In this document: piece after piece, positions 39,246 through 54,600 of the stretch
Position numbering within the stretch: position 1 is the stretch's first letter
Layout: each line of letters starts with the position of its first letter
DNA from: Strongyloides papillosus
Lineage: Eukaryota > Nematoda > Chromadorea > Rhabditida > Strongyloididae
Reading direction: 5' to 3'
Assembly (NCBI GenBank): GCA_005656395.1
Contig: SRSI01000060.1
Coordinates: forward strand, 434,001 to 498,000
Length of the DNA stretch: 64,000 nucleotides
Notes under the pieces: generated by a model
Told to the model about the DNA's origin: nothing
Seen by the model: the letters and a program-made list of their open reading frames with translations, nothing else
Database searches by the model: none
Position numbers and translations under genes: made by a program

Positions 39246-40233
39246 TAGTCTATGCTTTAACTGAAGAAAAATTTAGCACTGTTAATATGATAAATTTTTA
39301 TTATGCAAGATATAAATTTATGAAGTAGTACCAGCTAACTATTATCATAAATTATTTTTCTACAGCTTTTAATCGCATTTTTGGTAATGAAAAGCGACTA
39401 CAAATATGTAACATATCTCTTAACCAACCCAATATTTTAAAATTTATATATTCTTAACCCATTTTTATTTTTTATCTTTTTCGCATAAGCATCTTTAAAT
39501 TCTAAACTTTTTATTTAGTTTTAGATAAAATATAGTTAAATCAACAAGTACTTTTTTTATTTTTTTTAAATGATAATTTTAATTTTTTTTTTGTAAATTT
39601 TTCTTTATACAGAAATCACTAAAATAATTTTTTCAAAATATTGTAGAAATAAATGTTATAATATAAAAAAACGTAGACACAATCAAAAAAAAACATACAC
39701 TTCACACAGTTTTTTTAATAAAATTAGTAAAAATATTTCCCAATACAAACAATGTACTAGTAATGTTAACTTTTATTTTTAATAGGGTAGTAAATTTTTC
39801 TATTAATAATAAAAATTTAATGTTATTGGTTTAAAATCAACATCTATTTTTAAGCAACTCATAAATATTGTAATTTTTTATTGAGCACACATTTACCGGT
39901 AACAAATAATTACGGAAAAATATAAATTTCTAGTTAGATAAAAATTTTAGATATGTTTTAAACGTTAAAAGCATTTTTAAAAAAATCCTTAGAAGCATTA
40001 ACGATTTTTTTACTTTTATAATGGCCTAAAGTTTAAAAATTACGTATAATGATTTTTCGTTATAATGGTTTCACATAATTTCCATGAATATTAATATCTA
40101 AAACGATTGTACTAATGTCGCAACATTCTTCAGTAACATTGCTTTTTAATAATTTATTTAATGTGATGGTACTAAAACCTTTTATATCGAACAAATTTTT
40201 TAAGGAATATAGACAAGAAAATTCTATATATTG
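39246..40233. other. 3' flank of the intact transposase-like gene
   Basis: AT-rich, no open frames. Reading the - strand, ATTAAATAAATTA near 40160 is a possible polyadenylation signal about 70 nt past the stop codon. No inverted terminus matching the 5' side of the gene was identified. Confidence 0.4.
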
Positions 40234-43200
40234 TTAAGGATAACCACTTGATTCATCTGAACTCTCTTCATCATCATTATGTGAATAATTTTGATAAGTA
40301 ATTGAACTCATTATGGAATCGTTAAATTTATCTACACAGTACTGTAATTGCTTGTAAACTCTTTGATATTTATCTGTTTCATTGCTCATTTTTGGCACCT
40401 CTATAATACTATTTTTATCTTTCTTCCATAGTCTTAGTTGATGTCTGAGAAATTTTTCTTTTTGATTCTGCGACAATAATTTAGCTAAAATTTCATTTAT
40501 TTCTTCCATTGCTTTAATTGTTTCTTTTGCTCCTAATTGTTCATTTAAAAACTTACTAACTTTGAGCTTCGTATTTCTTCTCTCACAGCTTTCAGTAAGT
40601 TTTGAGCAAGTATCCATTTTATCCTTAGAAACACTCTCAGATAAATCTCTAAAGTCGTTCTCTACAACACATGTTAGTACTTTTACTCTATCAAAAATAT
40701 CATCTAATTCATTGTTAGATATACTTTCTAACATTTCAGTCATGTTATTATATGATGCTGCTACTTGTGCAGATTTCATTACCATATCTTTATATGGTGA
40801 TTTCGAAGAATTGTGTCTTACTTTTTGAAAAATATGTTCTGCGATAATTGTTGTTTGAGTTTTAATAGAACAGGCTGAATAATTTTCTTCATTAACTATT
40901 TTTTCATAAACATTAATAAATTTATTCTTAACATCTTCAACTGTTTCTTTTAGAACTTTTATCATTTTTTCTTTTTCAGATCTAGCACTATTATCTTCGA
41001 AAACACTTTTTATCATTTTGGAAAGTGCATTTAATATTTCATACTTGAAAATATTATAATTATCTCCAAACTCTGCTTTAATTTTCTCAACATCTAGAAG
41101 TTTAGAGTATTGATCTATTTCTATAACCTCAGTCAGGTGTTTCATATATCTTAAAAATTGTCTAATGTCAGATGATTCTCCTGCTCGAACAATTGGAAAA
41201 ATAAATAATTCATGTAAATATAATGTAAATGCTATAACATTTATGATTTCTTTTGATTGTAATATTGGTGCTACTTTTTTGCATAATTCATGCATACCGT
41301 TATTTATTTTAGAATAATTTAATATTTCATTATGTGTGTAATTAATATCTTGGTAAATTATTTTACAAATTTTAAAATCATCATCTATTATAAATGTAAA
41401 GTTTGATTCTGATGTAGAAGTTTCTTTTTCTTCATCTTCAGTAGATATTCTAAAAGCAGTTATAATAGGACGATAAGCATAACTTTTAATGCAAAGATCT
41501 TTAGAAAGTTGTTTTAGAATATTTAAAGTTTCTTGACCAGATGACAGATTATGTAAAGATTTTTCAATAGTTTTAGATATATCACTTCCTATATATGAAA
41601 CACATGAATAGGTAACATACTTTCTTATTTCATTAGGATCTTTTCCTCTATTTGCGATTTCATTTAAAGAATCATAAGATATTTTCTCTGTTTTTATATT
41701 GTTACTTAGATATCCGTATATAGAATTATATGTATCTTGAAGAAACTTAAACTTAAAACTTTTGGTGACTTTTGCAAGTGAACCTATAAGTTTTTCAAAC
41801 ATTTCTATTGTAGATTCTGTAGATTTATCTTTAGCCTCAACTGCACCCAATAATATTTCGTAAAATATACCGTCGGCATTGCCACAGAGAACAAAAGTTT
41901 GGAGTTTTTCGTTTTTTAATGTTGTTTCATCATGAAAAAGAACTCCTTTTCCATTTTTTTCTATAAACTCTTCTAACAGATAACCGGAGATGCATAGCGA
42001 ACAAATTTTAAATTCTTTCGTCCATTTATAAAATGTTCTTCGACTTATGCAATCGTCTAGTTCTCTATTTAGAAAGCATTTAATAGATCTTTTTAATGTA
42101 TAATCAATGTTTTCATAACTAATACAACGTTCAAGCATAGAAAAAACATACAACTTTGTTTCTCGTGAAAATGTTTTACCACCTTTACGTAGGCTTGGTT
42201 GATTTTGCTCATAATTTTCTATTTGTTTATTTACAGCAGCCACTTGCATATCTTTTTCCGAAATTTTCTTTCTTAATTGACTTATAATATCTTGTGATTT
42301 GTTTATTACTTGATTTGAATTTTGTAAAGCAATTTTGAGTTTTTCACATTCTTTTTTAAGCTTGTCGTTTTCAATTTTAGCTTTAGTTAATGCAATTGAT
42401 GATTCAAACGATTGTTTTTTTAATAATTCTAGTTCTTTTACTTGAGATTCCCTTTTGCTTTCATTTTTTTTTCTTTCTTTTATCAACATTACTCTACAAC
42501 TTTCATATTTTTTTTTATATGTTTCTATAGTCTTATCACTTTCTTCAATTTCATCAACTATTTCAGAATCTAAATTATCATTAGAAATTTCTGTACTTTG
42601 TTCAAAGCTCTTAAAAGTAAAATAATATATTTTTATACCAAAAACTTACAGATCTTTCAAAAGTACTTCCTACTTTAGAATTTGCTTTATTTTTTTTCTT
42701 ATCATTTATAGACTCGGTTGTAAGATTAAGAAGATCAATTGATTTTTCAGGAACCGTTTTTTGGCTTGTTTTATTTTTTACTTCTTGAACCTTTGGGGAA
42801 TTACATACTTTTCTAATTTTTCTAGGAGAAACTCTTATACCTATGGAAGACTCTTTTCTTTTTCTACTCTCTTGACATTTAATTGTACTATTTCTGAAAA
42901 TATTTGAAAATAATCTTTTAGGTGCAGGTGTTCTTGCATCACCAATAGTTTTTTCATTTAATTCTTCCTGAAGTTCTCCATTTTGTGATTTTTCATCTGC
43001 TATTCTAGATATTCGTCGTAATCCTGAAGTATCTGGAAGACTACACGGTGGCAATTCATCTTCAATATTACTTAGACTTTTTTTAACAGATACACTATTT
43101 GATTTTAGATCATTATTTTCAATATTATTTTTTTCTGTTGATTTTTGTTGTATTTCATTGTTTTCAGATTTTTCGCTTGCTTCTCTTGATACACGTTTTA

Positions 43201-43348
43201 AGCCTGATGTATCTGGGAGACTAAAAGGTGGCAATTCATCTTCTATATCCGGAAAACTTTTTCTATTAGATGCCGCTTTAGATCTTGTTTCTCTAAAAAG
43301 AGTTTTTCTGTTTTTTGAGCCCACTGGTCTTCCTCTTAGCTTCTCCAT
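40234..43348 (-). CDS. Intact transposase-like protein of unrecognised family, 1,024 aa, one 40-nt intron
   Basis: I do not recognise this gene's superfamily. Exon 1 is 43348-42650 (233 codons from the ATG of MEKLRGRPVGSKN) and exon 2 is 42609-40234. The intron has GTAAGT and TTTTAAG ends, and joining is in frame. Order of parts: an AT-hook (RGRP, residues 5-8); a tandem acidic repeat (IEDELPPFSLPDTSGL and IEDELPPCSLPDTSGL); a basic region; a lysine/glutamate coiled coil (about 265-365); a helical region with SRETKLYVFSMLERC; then GVLFHDETTLKNE (D460), QTFVLCGNADG and EILLGAVEAKDKST (about 486-497), which look like the first strands of an RNase H-like fold; then SIYGYLSNN, SLHNLSSGQETLN and a helical C-terminus ending in an acidic tail. 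A decayed relative lies at 17587-23029. A complete catalytic triad cannot be assigned. It may be an autonomous element or a domesticated gene. Confidence 0.8.
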
Positions 43349-44322
43349 AATAGACAATACTTAAAAATTTTGCAGAAATGTTAATGTGAAATCAATTCAA
43401 TATTTTTGGAGACTATTAGCAAATGATTAAATGAAATATAATTAAATAAATAACAAGAATATATCTTGAATTAACTTTAGTACGAAAAACAAATTATTCA
43501 ATTATGTTAAAATTGTTTGAATTAATAGTTTATATAAATTTTAAAAAAAAGTGTTGCTTTAGTAATATGATAGATTTGACAAGATGCAAATTGTTTGATA
43601 TTTGGAAAACGTTATTCCACACAAACATAGTGTTGGAAAATATATACTTTCTTTGATGCGCATACTTTTATAAAGAAACTGTAGCATTATGTTAATGTTA
43701 TTCTTTTATCTTTGTAAAATTTTAATTATAGTAGAAACAAACACGATAAATTGGTAAATAATTTTTTTTACCTTTTCATTTCGCTTATTTCAATAAATAT
43801 GATTGATATTTTATATAAAAAAGTTAATATTAATAAAATTGCTCAACAATTATTAAATGTTGTTTTTCCATCAACAAAGATTAAAAAAATTTAAATGTTA
43901 AAATAATTTATGGACAAAAAAGTTTTATTAAAAACATTATTTTTTTATATTATTAAATTACCAACTGTTCATTGTTTTACTACAAATATCTAGATTCTTA
44001 AATAAACAAAAAAACATTTACATTCTAAATAATGACTTGTTTTCAAGGAATAAATGTTTGTAAAAAAGTCTCAAATGAAGTGACATATAAGAAAATAAAT
44101 TATTGTAAGTTAAAATTTTATTGTCTGATGTCTTTCTGTTTTTATGTATACCCATACATTTTCCATATAAGATTAATTTAATTGTAACAAAAAAGCAATG
44201 TTAAGGTATTAATTATTCAAAACATTATAAAGATACTAATTCTAATTTTTAACAATATGAAAAGTGGTTTATGGTATATAATAATTAATACTTCGACTGT
44301 TTCAAAATATTTAATTTGTAAC
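43349..44322. other. 5' flank of the intact transposase-like gene
   Basis: Non-coding AT-rich DNA upstream of the - strand gene; its promoter should lie here but no TATA box can be chosen among the many AT tracts. No inverted end corresponding to the 3' side was found. Confidence 0.4.
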
Positions 44323-44324
44323 TA

Positions 44325-45279
44325 CACACAAAAAATAAATGGGACAAATTTCGATATTATTATATGAAATGCAGTAAAAATGTTCCACCATTTTAAAATA
44401 TCATAATTTATTCAAATTTTAAAAATATCAAGCGACAAAAAAAATGTTTTAAGTGACGCAAAATATTAGATTTTCGCATGAATTTAGTCGTTTTTTTACA
44501 AAAATAAATAATTGTTATATTTTGAAGTAGTATAACATTTATCTAATTTTAGAAATCGTTCAAATATTGTACTTATTTTAGAGTCTATTTAGTTTTTTAG
44601 AATATATTATAAAATACATTATAAATAGTCAATTTCATTTAAATTTTTTATCGTTTTAGCAAAAATCATTATTTCAAACATTCTACTAACAACAATAATT
44701 ATGGAAATTTAAAAATTTCATAACAATAGTAACGAAAACCAATAATTATTTAATCACTCAAATTATTAATAATTTAAAATATTATTTTCGTACTTTCTAT
44801 TTCTCTTATTTAATTTTAATTATTTAAAAATTATTTTATCATGAACAAAACACACAGTGTTTTAAAACTTTTAATAAGTTTGACTTTTTAAAATAATTTT
44901 GAAAAACAGTATAAAAAAAGTTTGAATCATCAGATGAATATAACTTTATATAAAAATCTAATTCTTAGTAATTCAAACATTTAAAGAATATTAAAAAAAT
45001 ACTGTCATATGCTATTAAATACTCCTTATAAAAACATTTATAATATTATACAAAGTTAATATCAAATATTGTATTTTAAAATGTATCGCAGAGAATAACT
45101 TAAAGTTTTAAAATAACAAACAATATAATAGAAAAAAAAACTTATTTTAATTATTGCTTTAATTTTTTGTACAAAATAATTACGTTAAAATTAATTGCAA
45201 ATCAAGAAAATTCAAATTTTTTTAAGTAGGACAAATTTATTACATTTTACGCATATGTGTGTCCCATTTTTTTTGTGTG
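44325..45279 (-). mobile_element. CACACAAAA-ended element, copy B3, uninterrupted
   Basis: It is 955 bp with inverted ends CACACAAAAAATAAATGGGAC and GTGTCCCATTTTTTTTGTGTG (first 19-20 bases compared), and TA on both sides. This is the cleanest single copy in the window and serves as the reference for B2. Within each end a second inverted GGGACA/TGTCCC-type pair lies 40-60 bp inside (TGTTCCACC near 44381 and AAGTAGGACA near 45225). Confidence 0.88.
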
Positions 45280-45281
45280 TA

Positions 45282-47199
45282 AACGGGGTCACTTTTTTTC
45301 TTAACATTAATGTATAAAGTAAGAGATAAGGCTCTGTTATTCTTTTCTTTAATTTTTGTGGTTCACTAGGAATTTTTGTAAACTTGAACGATGAAGTTTT
45401 TATATTTTTATTTAGCTTAGTCTTGATTAATTCATGTTCATGGTAATAAATTACTAACATAGACTTTCATATTTTTAGAATACATAATTGATCAACAATT
45501 TAACATAGTCGTTGGCATATTTGTGTACTAATATATGCAATCTTTTATAAAAAAGCAATTTTTAGTCAAAAGATACGCATAAAAGTGTGTTTTTACTCTT
45601 TTTATTTTAATAATTTTGAGTTTGATTGATATTGAAGAATTATTAAAAGAAATACATACCATTAATATTTTTTATATACAATAAAATGATTCAAAATAGT
45701 CATTATTTAAAACTTTGCTAGATTCGTAGAAAATTATGAAGAGTAAAGACTATTTTGTAATGTTATTTTTATTTATTTTTGTTTTTTATAGTTTTTTAAA
45801 ATACTATAAATTTTCATAATTACTAAATGTTAACTGAGAATTAAAACAATAATATTAAGATTCATTGATGAATAGTTCACGACATCATAACTTGTATTGT
45901 AAGTAAAACAATTATACACGGATGATTTCAACGTCAACTAATGGAATAGAAAAAAATGAAAATCTAGAGAAAAATACCTTAAACATTATTATATTTTATT
46001 TGAAAAAATTAATGGAAAGATAAATTTATAAAAATAACTTTTTTTAAATACAATAAAAATACAAAGTTTTTTGGTGCATATAAAGATGTGCTTATCATTA
46101 CCTAGTTTTTTTATTAAAAAAAATTATAAACTAAATTTTTACGATACGTTCATTAAAAAAAGTACATTATAACCTGACAACAAAAATATGCATCATAAGA
46201 AATTGTAAAAATATAGAAATTTATTTTAAATTTTATGCGTACACCCCTAGTATAGTTTATCACTTTATTAGATGATTCTTTTACAAGCACAATAATAACA
46301 CAATAGTATATATAACTAATTAACTCAATTTACTTCAATATCAATTACAATTACATTCACAATCACCCACCTATACAATAGATTATGAATTACTTAAATT
46401 ATACTTACAATTCCTTTAGTGGGATTTTCTTAACTCACACAATCACAACACAATAAAATTAAATATTAAACCTTATCTAACCCTAGAAATATATAATAAT
46501 TAATATTCATATGAACTTCACTATAATAATCATAAAATGCTTAAAAGATAAAAATAATTTTTGTCATACAATTTCTTAATTTATAAGCATTATTTTGATG
46601 ACTTTTAAATTCATTGTATTTTTCTTAACACGATTTTATTACTATATTTAGATAAAGTACTGAAAACAAATGCAGAATCTGTGCCTTCTTGGAGTGTATT
46701 TTAAGTTGTTTTTCTAAATAAATGTATAAATTTAACTCAAAATGTAGAATAAGTAAAAAATCTAATGGTAATAAAATATTAGCTAAATTCGATAAATCAA
46801 ATTGACTGACAAAAACGGCAAAGAAAAAAATATCTATTGTAATGAAAAGTATTAGAAATTCGATAATTTTAATGTATAAAATTTAAAGTAGATAGTTTTA
46901 TAATTAGGAAATATATTAATTTTGATTTTTTTCTAATATACTTGTTTTCGATTCTATGTACTTTGTCTAATGATTTTTATTAAAATTTTATATATAATTA
47001 CTTTTGCTTATATTATCAAAAAATAAATTTGGAAATTTTTGTGCGTAAAAGTAATGATTTTATCACAATTAGAGGTTATAAATTCAGAGATTAGGCAATA
47101 TAAATTTGCACATTTATAAAAAATCGCTTGCTATATGCTAGTAGGACGATATTCTATTTATTACTCTAAATTTGATTTAAAAAAGGTTAAAGGTTGAGA
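45282..47199. other. 1.9 kb AT-rich DNA without recognisable features
   Basis: It has no coding blocks. About 46240-46500 is locally C-rich on this strand (CACAATCACCCACC), perhaps a remnant of a mobile element, but there is no inverted or direct repeat to support that. Confidence 0.45.
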
Positions 47200-50214
<3,015 letters not shown>

Positions 50215-51660
50215 TCACAAAACACCTCTTACTAGTGTGTATTTAGAAAAATTCCGTTAATGTATTTAATATTAGTTAATCAACATTTGGCAAAAATAAA
50301 ATAAACTTAACGAATATACATTTTGTAGGTATGCCTTTTAGATTTAAATAATCATTATTTTTATTTTGTCCTTTTCGAACATTAAATAGATAAAACGTAA
50401 TTTTTTTAATGTTGGGCTTTAATTTATCAAAAACTCTCCTGATTCTAACCAATATTTAGTAGCGATATACTCTAAAAATTAAAAAAAATAGTATAAGTTC
50501 TTATGATAAAGTTTTATTTAATAATTTGCTTAAGCTGATTAAATTTTTTTCACAAAATGACAATTATAATTTCTATCCTTTAACCGCTAGTATGATCCAA
50601 ATAGACACGTTAATTTTTTTGATAATCAAACTACATTATTTATTGTTACATATCTAATATAAAGGTAAGTTAAAAACTAATTTTGTTTACAAATCTTATT
50701 TCAATGTCGTATAAATGGTATTATAATTTAAATACCTAATGTAACATCACCATAGTACTACAATTCCTCTTAAAATAATTTATTTTACAAAACTGTGAGC
50801 ATTTCAAGTAGACTAAATAATATTATTTATTTCGTATTTTAGAATACCTTAAACTGTTTTTTTACAGTATTTATACTGTAATTGCAGGCTTAATTGAAAA
50901 TGAAAGCTAATTCCTTTAAAATAAAACTGTTTACAAAATTAAACTAGAAATGTGTCGATATTTGCTAATAGATAATTTTTAATTTTTTACTTACTTTATG
51001 TTTCTTGCGCATACATTTTTCTATAAAATGTCTGCATTCAATGTTGAAAACAGTCAATTTGATATGTTCACTATCATCCTTCAATATAGTGTTAAAAAAA
51101 TAATTTGTTAATTTTTTTTATTAACAAATAGAACTGAATCAAAATATTTCCATTTAGATAAAGTTAAAAAAATTAATATAACAATTATAATAAATATCTA
51201 ATCATACAAGAGTAAAATGGATATTATTTTTCATAGATCTACATATACTTATTTATTAATGTTAATATATTTTTTAAAAAATTTACTATATATAACTGTT
51301 TGAATAATTAAATTTTATTTTTTTTTAAAATGCATATACGTTTTTTAAATGTGAATATTTTAAATTTACGTGTATGAGAAATCTTTAAGATTAGACTTTT
51401 TATATTAAATTAATTTTACTAAATGTAAATTTTTATAAATCAATATGTCTGTAACAAAAAAGAATGCTAAATATCAACATTCTAACAAAAATTGTAGGCC
51501 TTTTACATTTTTGATAAAATTTTTAAAGTCTAATATTAAGAAAGACAAAAAGAATAAATTTTATATGATAAGAATATACGCAAGTTAGGTCAAAAAGAAA
51601 AAAATTGGTCGAGAATAATCCACAAAATTCAAAATTTGCATGATACATACCCTTAAAATA
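50215..51660. other. AT-rich DNA without recognisable features
   Basis: It may include the 5' untranslated part of the - strand LINE (just above 50214). Nothing else was found. Confidence 0.45.
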
Positions 51661-51747
51661 TCTAAATTAGTTGACACCTAAGGAGGTCTTTATGAACAGT
51701 TATAACGTTGTAGAAAATTCTACTAAGCTGGAAGATGAGCAGAAGAT

Positions 51748-52029
51748 ATGGTGCTGTTAGAGCTTTTACATGAACTTACAGCTGTGCCATATTCTCAAGA
51801 CATTAATGAGTTATCTGAAATGTTTTTGGGAAAAGGAATTATGGCAAAAAAATATATAAATGATTCTAAATTGGACCTTATCTTTGATGGACCGTATGAA
51901 GTTAAGAAAATCACCTTCAACACGTTATGGTATCTGAAACCCGGAAAGCATCGCTTGTCAAGAATACATATTAAGCAAGCAAAGATTATTAGAGATGGAT
52001 TCGAAGTTTCAAAAAGAGAGAGGAAGTAA
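51748..52029 (+). pseudogene. LTR-retrotransposon integrase C-terminal fragment
   Basis: A 93-codon open block, including KLDLIFDGPYEVKKIT followed by LWYLKPGKHRLSRIHIKQAK. This matches the pattern seen at the C-terminal end of gypsy-type integrases (GPY/F module: K-x-GPY-x-V, then a short strand and R-x-H-x-x-x-x-K). Nothing of the catalytic core or the rest of pol is visible upstream. It is a 5'-truncated remnant, with a purine tract and LTR-like start just downstream. Confidence 0.6.
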
Positions 52030-52070
52030 AGAGACGATATAGCAGAATGATGGTTTGATGTCATAGTATT

Positions 52071-52085
52071 TAAGGAGGTGTAACG
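52071..52085 (+). repeat. Possible polypurine tract and 3' LTR start
   Basis: AAGGAGG is followed at once by TGTAACG, 42 bp after the integrase fragment's stop. A purine tract abutting TGTAAC is the expected junction of the internal region with the 3' LTR of a gypsy-type element. The LTR's far end could not be found, so its length is unknown. Confidence 0.4.
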
Positions 52086-52089
52086 AAAT

Positions 52090-53900
52090 TATTGTCATTA
52101 TTTTTTAGGTAATATTGTTTAACAAAAAATTTTATATAATTATTAGTTTTTATTTTTGTAGACTATATCACCATTTAAATAAAATTTTTAACTGAAATAA
52201 CCATGTTTTCCAAATTAGTACTGTCTTTAACAAATGATTAATTCTTTATAATGATAAAAGTCTTTTCCAAATTAATTAAATTTATTTTCTGACAAAAATA
52301 ATTATAAATTAACAAAATTCAAATACATGAGTAATTTTTAAGAGTTTAAGATGATTAAAATGTATTTTTTTTAAACAATAAGTATTTATTTTATTAATTT
52401 TAATATTTCTAAATATTTTAAAGTAATTATTACTTTATAACTTGACTAAATTAAAGTATGTAAAATACAAACGAAATGTTTATGAATAACATTAGAAGTT
52501 TAAATTATATTATGCATATTTTATCACTTATTATGTATATTTACTATCATAAACAATCATAATTAATAATTTTTTTATATCCGAAAATTGTTACTAGTTG
52601 TTAAGGTTAACTTTTGTAAGACTTCTCTCCAACTATAAATCATTTTTAAATAGTAGTTTTATAGAAATTTTCATACATTTTTTTAAAAAATATATTTCTT
52701 TCATGGAAAAAGCACATGCTTCTACATCATATTTCAAAGTTTCATAATAACAAAGAGTTTACGATATATAAAATATGTGTAATACATTATTCTATAAAAT
52801 ATCTTTACATATTATAAAAAAAATGAGTAGAAAAAAATAATAAAAAGATATGCATATAATTTCGACTACATATACATTTCTTTAATAAAAATTAATATAT
52901 ATTTTATTCATATAATATAGGCACATTTACCAATAATTTTTTTCTCATTAAAAAAAAACAGAATTTTGCACTACTACTCATGATTGCGCAACTACATTAA
53001 AAACTACAGTTTTTAATCTTGACTGTTGTACCCTTTGATAATAATTTTCCGTAGCAAACAGTGAAAAAATACTGATAACATTAGAAGTTCCACAAAAAAT
53101 ATAAAATTGTTAACTTTTCATTAATAATGAATTTTTTATAATTTATTATTTACTGATACTGTATTTAAAAATGGAAATTCGTTATCTCTATTATATAAAC
53201 CGATTAATTTAATAAATTCATAAATTAATTTTAATAGTCAATATATTATAAAAATTTTGTTAAACGAAATTATATATTTCATTTTTACATTGATATTTTA
53301 TCAAAAACTTTTTTAAAAAATCAATATTTCATTGAAAACTTATTTCAAAATAAATATCGGTATTTTAAAACATTAACATAACGTATATTTTTAATTTCTC
53401 TTATCATATTTGAATTTCTTTATTCATTTATTTCACTATGGTTAAATACAAAAGTATAATTATTTTAATAAAGGGTATAATTTTTACAGTAAAAAAAGAT
53501 ATTTCAGATCTAGTTGAAATTTTTTTTGAAGATGATAAGCTTTAACTATAAAATTAGAAAAATTACCAATAAGCTGATAATTTATTTATACTTTTGTAAT
53601 TTGTTTTAAATAGACAATGTCTCTACATAAACTTTAACGTTAACTTTAATTATTTTTCATCTAAACACTATATTAGATGAACCTTAGACACTAATTTGAC
53701 GATAACTTATGATTTTTTTTATATAATTCTTATATATTTTTTAGGTAAGTAAGAATCAAATAAATTTTGGGATAACTTCAGTTATTTAGACAATAAAAAT
53801 ATTAATTATAAAATAAAAAAAGAGGAGATAAACGCCTTTATGAAGTTAATAAAATAAAAAAATAGGAAACTATTCAAATAATATTTTTAGTCTAGCATGG
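52090..53900. other. AT-rich DNA; may include the remains of an LTR
   Basis: Apart from the LTR start proposed at its left edge, no coding sequence, repeat or RNA gene was seen. Confidence 0.4.
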
Positions 53901-54049
53901 CAACATTTAAGACCGCAATTAAATAAGATGGCTCAAATTTAGAAAAATACTAAACTTACTTTAGCTAAAATTCACTATGCGCCTAATTGTACCAAACTTT
54001 TTAAATATATAACTATAACAGTTAATATTTTTAAAGAAAAATGATGACT

Positions 54050-54600
54050 AATAATAAAGATAAAAACAACAATAAAAGTCATTTTTTCTATCAGCAACTG
54101 CCAGTACTAGATTCTTTCGTCAAAATAAAAAAAGAAGAAAGAATAGATTCAAAAACATCATGATCGTACATTAAAAATTACTAAAACAATTTTAAGAATA
54201 CTTTATAAAATCTTAATATTGACGAAACGAAATGATCTATTGACGCAGAAGAATTTTACTATATTAGAGATGTTGTTATTCGAATACTTTTATAAATATC
54301 ATGGAACAATAAAGCAAAAGATTCATCAAATTTTGTAAAGATAATTTATTTAATATAAGATGTAAGAATACATATCACGAATCTTCTGGTAAATTAGCAC
54401 CTTTAGAACAAATCGTTTTGTTAGCACTAATAATGAAATCTTATTTGGTTTCTAAAAAAATTTTTTTGTTGGTGTTTTGGTCAAATAAAGCAATGGAAAA
54501 GCTAATAATACGTGTAAAACAAAAAATACGTAACGATATTTTGAAAACTAGTTTTTTATTCTCGAATAGAAGGAACACTTGAAGCAACTTGAGTTAAGTA
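54050..54600 (+). pseudogene. Unidentified coding fossil
   Basis: Broken frames give protein-like stretches rich in charged residues, for example LPVLDSFVKIKKEERI, AEEFYYIRDVVIRILL and SGKLAPLEQIVLLALIMKS, separated by stops and shifts. Amino-acid composition is less lysine/asparagine/isoleucine-dominated than chance AT-rich frames nearby. I do not recognise the family. Confidence 0.35.

Noticed and set aside
40562..40828. 88-codon + strand open frame
   Set aside because: It lies wholly antisense to exon 2 of the intact transposase-like gene and has no family resemblance; a shadow frame.
37682..45279. Idea that copies A3 and B3 are the two ends of one autonomous element containing the 1,024-aa gene
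   Set aside because: Each copy has both of its own ends, and B3 is flanked by an intact TA duplication, so each is a separate insertion.
45212..45460. 82-codon - strand open frame
   Set aside because: It crosses the right end of copy B3; its C-terminal codons are the element's terminal repeat, so it is chance.
46240..46500. C-rich stretch considered as an LTR or microsatellite
   Set aside because: No direct or inverted partner, promoter signal or repeat unit supports either.
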